From: Paraglomus occultum
Lineage: Eukaryota > Glomeromycota > Glomeromycetes > Paraglomerales > Paraglomeraceae
Assembly: GCA_910592205.1 (NCBI GenBank)
Contig: CAJVPJ010000901.1
Span: 1 to 14,785, forward strand
Reading direction: 5' to 3'
Length of the DNA stretch: 14,785 bases
A program made the position numbers and the translations under genes. Below, one piece after another: positions 8,455-14,785 of this stretch. The first letter of the stretch is position 1. Each line of letters starts with the position of its first letter. The notes below the pieces were generated by a model. The model saw only the letters and a list, made by a program, of their open reading frames with translations. It was not told where the DNA came from and did not search any database.

Positions 8455-9024
8455 TCACATGTCAATCTCATCAAAGAAGTTTTTAATTTCCCTTGCTACT
8501 AATTTCTGAGTTGCGCTCAATCTTCGCTTGCTGGATCTTCGTGTTTTCCTTGCTTTCTTTGCGCCAGTAATGCTAATATCGGCACAGTTCAAGTATAACT
8601 CACCGGTCAATGCCGCTTCCCATCTCCATCTGAGCACGCACTTGTCGCAATTAATGTTTGGCAATTGAACAGGGGCCTGGAAATCAGTTCCGACAGCGTC
8701 AGCGCAGTTGGGCAATTGTTGCAACACGGTAAAGGTCTGTTCTCCATCGGTCGATAATTCAACAAAGCATTGTCCCTTATGAGCAGCACCGATTTCCCAT
8801 TGAATATTGATGCTCTGACCAGCGTTGAATGTTGACTGTACTGGACCGGCTGGCAATCCCGCGCATGGACTGACTTTTGTTGGACCTCGAGTGATAGTTA
8901 ATCCGTTGTTTTCATCTCCGGGAGCGATGCGAATTTTTGGATCGAACATGTGTCCATGGGCAGAGACGGATGAGAGGAAGAAGAGTGCGAGGACGGTCAA
9001 AGCGAATAGAGTTTTGGAAGACAT
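8455..9024 (-). CDS. Secreted LPMO-like (chitin-binding type-4-like) protein
   Basis: A 189-residue, intronless product starting at the first ATG (9022-9024, A at -3). Residues 1-22 are a classical signal peptide ending SVSA; cleavage would leave His23 as the new N-terminus (HGHMFDP). Such a histidine is the hallmark of the copper histidine brace of lytic polysaccharide monooxygenases. A second candidate ligand is His82 (AAHKGQC), and Tyr144 in YLNCADISI sits where an axial aromatic is expected. Six cysteines (54, 86, 107, 126, 129, 147) and CVLRWRW (129-135) fit the chitin-binding type-4 style. The core (23-154) is small compared with the roughly 200+ residues of AA9 enzymes. Residues 155-168 are strongly basic, followed by an amphipathic acidic end. 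If active it would oxidatively cut chitin or glucan; a copper-binding or signalling role without catalysis is equally possible. The fold call is moderate. Confidence 0.7.
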   Translation of the reverse strand: MSSKTLFALTVLALFFLSSVSAHGHMFDPKIRIAPGDENNGLTITRGPTKVSPCAGLPAGPVQSTFNAGQSINIQWEIGAAHKGQCFVELSTDGEQTFTVLQQLPNCADAVGTDFQAPVQLPNINCDKCVLRWRWEAALTGELYLNCADISITGAKKARKTRRSSKRRLSATQKLVAREIKNFFDEIDM

Positions 9025-9181
9025 TATTGTTATAGGTATGGTATTAACGATTGAAATTAGAATCAAGAATTGGAGAGATTACACAGTAATCGGTAAGTTC
9101 GATTAGTTTGACTAGCAAACGGGGAGAGAATGAATGATATGTTTGTATGTTGGATCTTGCGTTGGATGGATAGAAGCGCAG

Positions 9182-9196
9182 CTTCTTCTTCTTCTT
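9182..9196. repeat. (CTT)5 microsatellite in the LPMO-like gene leader
   Basis: Five perfect CTT units; on the transcribed minus strand they read (AAG)5. They lie between the TATA box and the ATG, so probably in the 5' UTR, near its 5' end. Confidence 0.9.
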
Positions 9197-9242
9197 GTCA
9201 AAAGAAAGTGGTTGATGGAGATAGCATGTCGGCAAGGCAAGC

Positions 9243-9251
9243 TCTTTTATA
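9243..9251 (-). promoter_or_regulatory. TATA box of the LPMO-like gene
   Basis: On the minus strand this reads ATATAAAAG, a near-ideal TATA box, about 220 bases before the ATG. Transcription would start near 9215, giving a 5' UTR of roughly 190 bases that contains the AAG repeat and no upstream ATG that I can see. Confidence 0.6.
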
Positions 9252-12000
9252 TTTGAAAACGCTCGGCTATGAATTTATGTGCGACATACATAGTTGTATA
9301 TTTTTCAATATGTTGCGTATAAAGGTATTATGTAACCCTGCACTTTCTTTTTGCTATTTTTATCCTCGGCCGTTGCACAATTCATGCATATATGGAGAAA
9401 AAGATGTTGGTTATACATTATAAATGTTCTTTGTTCGTCAATGTGATCGTAACACAGGGCAACATTTCTGGCACTGCATTTATACCTAACAAAAAAACCC
9501 TTTTGTTACTAATGATAATCATTTTATTATTGTTCGCATGTAGGAAACAAAGAGGAAACAAGATGCACTTGTCAATGATTTTTAGACGATTATCACAAAG
9601 GGGATGGGCCCGATCGATGGCTAGTTCATGCCATTTGCCAAAGTCTTGGTTGCCTTTTCAGTATTATAGATAACTATCAGGCGCACGCCATGGACTTTCT
9701 GATATGAACCAATTATTGTATGTCAGCAGGCCAACGGCAGCTGCCGATTCAACCTGTCTCTTCTTTCTCTTGTCCTCTCTTCTACATTCGGTAAGTAACT
9801 TGTTTCAAATCAAGCGATTCAACATCAGTAATAAGCCTTGAAATTTGACGCCTTTTAAGCCATGTTTGGCTTTCATCGGTAAGAATGCTGATTTTGACTA
9901 TGAAGCAATGCAATGCATTTTTGGTAAATAAAACCCTTGATGTCTGTACGTTTCTTCGCTTGACATTAATCAAAGAAACCGTTCTTTATCTTTCCACTCC
10001 ATCCAATTACAAACTGATCTCTACGATTAACTTGTAAACAAATTGGTTTCATATTCATTTGTGCGACTCGGCGGGAGACTATTATTTCCATGTGCAGCTT
10101 ATTTGTCATAAACAGAACGTTCTGTTGAGTTGCCTAAAAATGTGATATACGGAACTATTTTTAGGGACCCGCGTGACTTGTTCGTAGGGCTGAGCAAGCA
10201 TATTGGCAGCCAATCATGAAACTTAGCCAGACAGGTCAAATACGGTAATTGGGGTTGCTCGTTAGATATTACAAGATTTGGTACAATCGCTGTTTGGCAA
10301 TTGTTGTTGATCCTTTTTAGTTAACCAAACCAAATAAATTATTTGTACGTTACTGGCAGATTTTCTATTGCGCGGGTACTTGGCGAATGGGTGTCATCTG
10401 TGAAACAAGTTTGCGATTTAAGAAATTATAGTAAAACCTCTGAACTAGATTTAATTGAAACATTCTTCGTACTAAACTTTTGTTATCCGCCTCCATGTGA
10501 TTGATTTCTCATAAACTTTGTACTATGATTCTGTGAATTCAATTGACTCGTGATTGTGAAGATTTTCTATGACTTGGAAGAACAAACTTTATTGTCATTG
10601 ACTTTTCCCGCAACTAACAGAATGGGAACGATACAGTTAGTCCTTTGATGTCGGAAATCTGACAGAGAATTTGCGGCGGAACATGTTTTGTGTATTTGTT
10701 TATTAATCGCGCAAGGTTGCGTGAACGCTTCAAATGAATTGGCAGCCATTGGGCGTTAGAAATAAGCACACATTGTATTCTACTATGCATTCAAAATATC
10801 TAGTGTTAGTCCGCCTCCCACGATTGTCCCTTCTAAGATGTATTATAACAACTTTAAGACTAAAACGTCCTATTATTAATTAGAAAGTGAATTTTATTTT
10901 TCTAATTTTTTTAGGAGCTGCTTTGTGAATCTATTTCAGTAAGATTGAATTTCGTTTCATCGGACAGCTGTTATTGTGATACGGAATTATGTTAGGACGA
11001 TAGTTTTGCTATCGATGCACGTCTGAATGTCAATAACTTGCTGCTGAGAATTCTATACGATTGTTTTTTTTTAGACAACAAGAATAACAGCAAAATATCA
11101 AACTTTTCAAAGCATGGGAATGAAAACATTGCTTGATTAAAGAATTGTAGCTCTTTCTTAAAGAACTTTCCTTTTTGTTTGTTTATTCATATTAATACAA
11201 AATACAATCACAAGAAACTTTATTTTGCTATTAAACTTTCTATTGCCAATAAAAAAGCAGCAGACTTGTCGTATTTTTCAATATACTGTATAGCCATTGT
11301 TAATTAAATAAAGTATAATATTTAAGACGCAATTTAGTTTCCCAAAGGTGTTGTCAACGTTTATTTCTTATTAACGCGATTTATGACACGTTTTGCGCCA
11401 TCAATCATTCATAAGGCTTATGTAATTTGTAAACATTCCGTCATCGCAACTGTTTCCATTGTCCATTACATATTATATTTATAGAAATAAGGTATACAAC
11501 CGATTCCAAGAAACGCAAGGGTTGGTTAGAACTTCCTTATTAATAATTGTTTTTCTTTGTGCGCTACTATATTGATGGATCTTTTTTATATTTACAACTT
11601 GTTAATGTTGTTTCTCTTGTTTTCGTTTTTTCTTTCGCTGGATAAAATGTATGTGGGTTAATTTCTCACGGTCTTGGGAAAATATATAATTGACTTTTAA
11701 AAATGTATTATTAATAATTAAATTGTTAAGCAATCGTCAGGCACGCATATGTCACTTCCATATACCGTATATTCATTGCAGCTCAATTATATGATTCTCG
11801 ATTTTTCACTTTCAGAATCTATACAATCAGGAACTAGTATTCAGGAATTGAGTATTGGTGTTAATCTGACCTGAGAGTTGATATGTGCTCTCGATGCGTA
11901 AACGTCTAATGATTGTAAGTCGCAACAAGAATTTAAAATCTACATCTAGCGCGATCAGAGAAGCCGATTGATGCAAAGTTATGTTGTTAAAGGAATAAGG
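9252..12000. other. Gene-poor region, nothing recognised
   Basis: AT-rich DNA with short ORFs of 60-97 codons, several lacking an ATG. An ATG at 9720 (+) opens 23 codons up to a GTAAGT donor at 9791, but no convincing acceptor and continuation follow. A 60-codon ATG-started ORF on the minus strand (10567-10749) resembles nothing I know. No tRNA, rRNA or transposase motif was seen. Confidence 0.5.
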
Positions 12001-12185
12001 GGGGACTTTTTTGTATGTAATTTACCACTATATTTAATACTAAACCATAGGGATGCAAGCGAGATTGCAATCCCCAAAATACCACCAAGTTTATGTTTGC
12101 GTAGATATGCGTTCCCCAAAGACAGTGACTATCATTTGGACATCCGACAAGAGATGACGCCAACGTAGCGTTGTAGAGTAGATAC

Positions 12186-12212
12186 CTGCAGCAAAGAGTC
12201 ATACTGCTGCAG
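12186..12212. repeat. Inverted repeat CTGCAGCA / TGCTGCAG
   Basis: Exact 8-bp arms (12186-12193 and 12205-12212) around an 11-base loop. Each arm contains the palindrome CTGCAG. Possibly a binding site or a chance hairpin. Confidence 0.85.
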
Positions 12213-12504
12213 TGAAAATCGGGTGTAATAGTTGCATTAAATTCGTGAGACAACGAGAGTTTGATGGTCGCAGAAAGCAACAAAGCTTTTCATATACACA
12301 CAAATCCTATACAGACATAAGAATACGAGATCGATCCCATAATACACACATTCAACAAACCAACACGTCATTGTAACAGAATAAGCGAGTATGTAGCTCG
12401 TCATCGTCATTGACACCATCATAATGCCCAGTATTAAAGTAGTCTACGCCTCAATTATAGTGAGATATTCAAAATATCATATTTCTTCTCGGAATATTAC
12501 AGGA

Positions 12505-12522
12505 GTTAACAACACTGTTAAC
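12505..12522. repeat. Inverted repeat GTTAACA / TGTTAAC
   Basis: Exact 7-bp arms around the 4-base centre ACAC. It has the form of a dimeric factor-binding site, but no gene adjoins it. Confidence 0.85.
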
Positions 12523-13167
12523 CATCTAATCTCTTTCTCCATTCTAATCCACATCCTCCACCCCCTGCTCACATCTGCCTATGCTCCCTATATTCTATAC
12601 GCACATTGAAATAGTAATATGTTAACGACGTTGTTCAAGTATATTCCCGGTTCCTGCCATATACCCGACATCAAATCTCCTTTTCTGATCTTACAGAATG
12701 AATCACATGTATGAATCAAACACGGTCATTAACGAGCCAAGTTGTGGCAGTGTGCTGGGGTGTGTCACTTCTGTTGCCGCGTGATTGCCATGAACCATCA
12801 TCAGGATGTATTACGAAACAGTTGAACAGCGCACAAGTCTTTATGACCAATGCAGTAACCAAGTGCACCCTAATCGATCGGTATAACTATGTAAACGGTG
12901 AACTTTTATGTCTCTGAAGATTTAGTCAGCACGTCTTGCTTATACATATCATACATCGTATACATACTCAGGAATCTAGTCGACCCAGTTTAGATGAGTA
13001 GTATGCCCACTCCGAAAACTCCATTCACCGTATCTTCTCACTGACAGAGATTAGTTTTCCAACAGTATTTGAGATCGATTATTAAGATATCATCAGCATC
13101 ATAGTTCTAAAGAACAAAGAAGTATATTTAGGTTTATGCTCAAATAGTTGCGGAGTCGTGCAACACA

Positions 13168-13184
13168 TTGTTACGTAGTAACAA
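13168..13184. repeat. Inverted repeat TTGTTAC / GTAACAA
   Basis: Exact 7-bp arms around the 3-base centre GTA. No neighbouring gene gives it a role. Confidence 0.85.
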
Positions 13185-14370
13185 CAGCGTAAACCAGCGT
13201 TCAGTCTAATAAAGAACACAAAATTCACTTGCACGAATCGTCGTCCCACACATTAATATGCTTCTCCTCACATCCTTATTTACATTATAAACGCAGTTTG
13301 CCTACGTAAGTTGCGTTGAAACGGTTCCTCATTTCCGTGCATGATGTTGCCTGCTGTGAACATGCGTATTACAGTATTAATAGTTCTCTCAAAATGTATG
13401 GTTATTGTTACACATTGATCGACCTTCTGCATCTCGCGTGATGGCGTTATACCGGTATTAACTTTCGCTCATTTGTAGGGCATAGACGGTGGTGCGTTAC
13501 GGATCTCTTTATTAAGAAATAAATATTTACCGTATCTACTGTTCGCCATCGGGAAGACCATTTTCATAAGAGTATATAATAAATGGCATTATGAGGCTAC
13601 ATCACTAACATTCAATTCAAAATTATCAGTATTGTATTAATAACGATCCGATACTTCTTCAGTGGATAAAATCCCGCATCCTCTAATAACACAAGCGTGT
13701 GACATTACCGTAAGAGACATGTCTATTCCGAGTATTGAACCGTCAATCAAAAAGCCTGATTTATTATGTTTAATGTTTATAGGAAATGACGCCGAGGATA
13801 ATAATCGTACTATCTTTATGATTGCCAAGGTGCTAATGCCGCAATTTCCTCTTAAGAAGTACGAATGGGGATACATTAGATAATGAATCTTTTCATCAAT
13901 CAATAATAATAACACTAGTAATTTTTTCACCGTCATACTCGAAATTGACTTTTTATTCTGTCCGTGCAAGGCTAAATACGTGCAACAATGCAAACACCTG
14001 TTCTACGGCCCGATTTTTACTGGGTAATTTAACTAACGCAACATCGAGACTGGTATCTGATCTGGAGCCTTTATCAGCTACAGATTTGACACGGTTTTAT
14101 GGATTTTTGTACCCGCCGTCAAGTTGCGATCTTCCGATTCGCCATGGAGTTATACTCTAATTGACAATAAACAATGTCTACGTTTTCCAATTAATGCCAA
14201 TACGCCAAACTTTTTTTTACCAGATGATGTCAAATGATATCAACCCGATTTATACCTGGCACGGATCATAATGTACATCTTTATTGTTCATAAATACACG
14301 AGGCATAAATAATATACGCCAATATATCAAATTTCTATCTATATAATACACCCCACATAATCCATGATCA

Positions 14371-14640
14371 TCAATGCCGGCTTGCAGAACCATCCTCGTA
14401 TAATCTCTCTAGCTCCTTTCTTGCCTCGTCCTGTCTATTCATTGCCATATACACCTTCACTCTAGTTACTCTAGCAAAATCGTCCATGGGATCCAATTTT
14501 AAAGCGTCGTTCAGATCGCTTAATGCTTCATCGAATCTCTCTAATCTAAAGTATGCCGCTCCCCTGCTAGCCAACGAAAAAGTCCTATCATGCGGCTCTC
14601 TCAACTCCAGCGCTCTATTCAAATCCTCCACCGCTTTTAT
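14371..14640 (-). CDS. TPR-repeat protein, C-terminal part (5' end cut off)
   Basis: Read on the minus strand from about 14640: KAVEDLNRALELREP, then a full 34-residue tetratricopeptide repeat (SRGAAYFRLERFDEALSDLNDALKLDPMDD), then a last helix pair (VYMAMNRQDEARKELERLYED) and a natural-looking end, GSASRH, with TGA at 14371-14373. The positions of the conserved Ala, Tyr, Leu and Pro fit canonical TPRs. These form superhelical protein-binding surfaces and are very common in arbuscular mycorrhizal fungal genomes. Upstream, the minus frame leaves the TPR pattern at about 14640 and stops at 14662-14664, with no initiating ATG. The 5' part of the gene is therefore missing here, because the adjoining DNA is TPR sequence of the opposite strand. 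The partner is unknown. Confidence 0.75.
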   Translation of the reverse strand: MKAVEDLNRALELREPHDRTFSLASRGAAYFRLERFDEALSDLNDALKLDPMDDFARVTRVKVYMAMNRQDEARKELERLYEDGSASRH

Positions 14641-14785
14641 CGAACTCGGAATTGCACTTCAGCTCGATCCGAACAATGCAATAGCTCTCATTGGTCGGGG
14701 AAATCTTTTCCGATGGCTGGATCAATATGAACAGGCTATGGTCGATCTGAATAAGGGACTCGAGCTTGAGCCGGATAATCCGTTT
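14633..14785 (+). CDS. TPR-repeat protein, internal part, runs off the window
   Basis: On the plus strand, 14633 to the window end reads AFIELGIALQLDPNN followed by a second repeat, ALIGRGNLFRWLDQYEQAMVDL and then NKGLELEPDNPF. These are one partial and one nearly complete tetratricopeptide repeat. The reading frame is open and continues past the edge. No start codon or signal belongs to it: upstream, the plus frame enters the antisense of the minus-strand TPR piece. By the family pattern this should be an internal segment, with earlier repeats missing on the left. It may belong to the same or a sister gene as the minus-strand piece. Confidence 0.75.

Larger units (their letters stand above)
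12001..14370. other. Gene-poor region with small hairpins, nothing recognised
   Basis: Short ORFs only. An open frame at 13644-13883 (+), about 79 codons and ending in TAA, reads rather like protein (for example SIPSIEPSIKKPDLL), as does one ending in TAA at 14158-14160 (+). Neither has a recognisable domain. An acceptor-like CTGATCTTACAG ends at 12696. No RNA gene was found. Confidence 0.45.

Noticed and set aside
8455-9066. Longer form of the LPMO-like protein starting at 9066
   Set aside because: The codon there is TTG; the ATG at 9022-9024 directly precedes a complete signal peptide.
8825-9106. Plus-strand ORF opposite the LPMO-like gene
   Set aside because: Antisense shadow of a gene that has a signal peptide, conserved motifs and a TATA box on the minus strand.
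9720-9790. ATG plus 23 codons ending at a GTAAGT donor
   Set aside because: The next plausible acceptors give either a 27-nt intron or no continuing frame, so the donor is probably chance.
12697-12917. Acceptor-like CTGATCTTACAG followed by open frames, one with ATG at 12711
   Set aside because: No donor partner or neighbouring exon supports it, and two frames are equally open; the product is unrecognised.
13637-13993. Minus-strand ORF of 118 codons
   Set aside because: No known motif; it overlaps a more protein-like plus-strand frame and has no promoter signal.

Overview
The window looks like AT-rich, gene-poor nuclear DNA of a fungus, most likely an arbuscular mycorrhizal (Glomeromycotina) or related early-diverging fungus. 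Three things point there: an intronless MATA_HMG-type HMG-box protein, tetratricopeptide repeats of the 'ALxDLNKxLELxPDN' type that are abundant in Rhizophagus-like genomes, and a decayed Tc1/mariner (DD34E) transposon. Eukaryotic traits are clear: a TATA box, consensus spliceosomal introns and a secretory signal peptide. No bacterial operon structure is present. The taxonomic call is inference from protein style; no search was run.

Layout. 1-1149: no recognisable gene. About 1150-2157: a broken Tc1/mariner element on the + strand, with the C-terminal DD34E catalytic part readable, a frameshift in an A-run, an 11-bp tandem triplication and apparent loss of the N-terminal helix-turn-helix region. 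2193-3736: no long ORF, but two introns with strong consensus signals (GTAAGT, TACTAAT/TACTGAC, pyrimidine-AG) beside short protein-like exons, plus a field of degenerate repeats and a 34-bp palindrome. 3737-6134: nothing firm. 6135-7313 (+): the HMG-box protein. 7314-8454: convergent intergenic region holding a cluster of three hairpins. 8455-9024 (-): a small secreted protein with an N-terminal histidine, resembling lytic polysaccharide monooxygenase (LPMO) folds, with an unusual basic tail and a clear TATA box upstream. 9252-14370: about 5 kb without a convincing gene. 14371-14785: two pieces of TPR coding sequence pointing away from each other and meeting in the middle of a repeat, which suggests an inversion breakpoint or an assembly/amplification chimera.

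The genes do not form an evident pathway. The HMG protein is a putative nuclear regulator of the mating-type-related family, the LPMO-like protein is a secreted wall- or copper-related candidate, and the TPR pieces belong to a protein-interaction scaffold. The two complete genes are convergent and each has its own upstream region.
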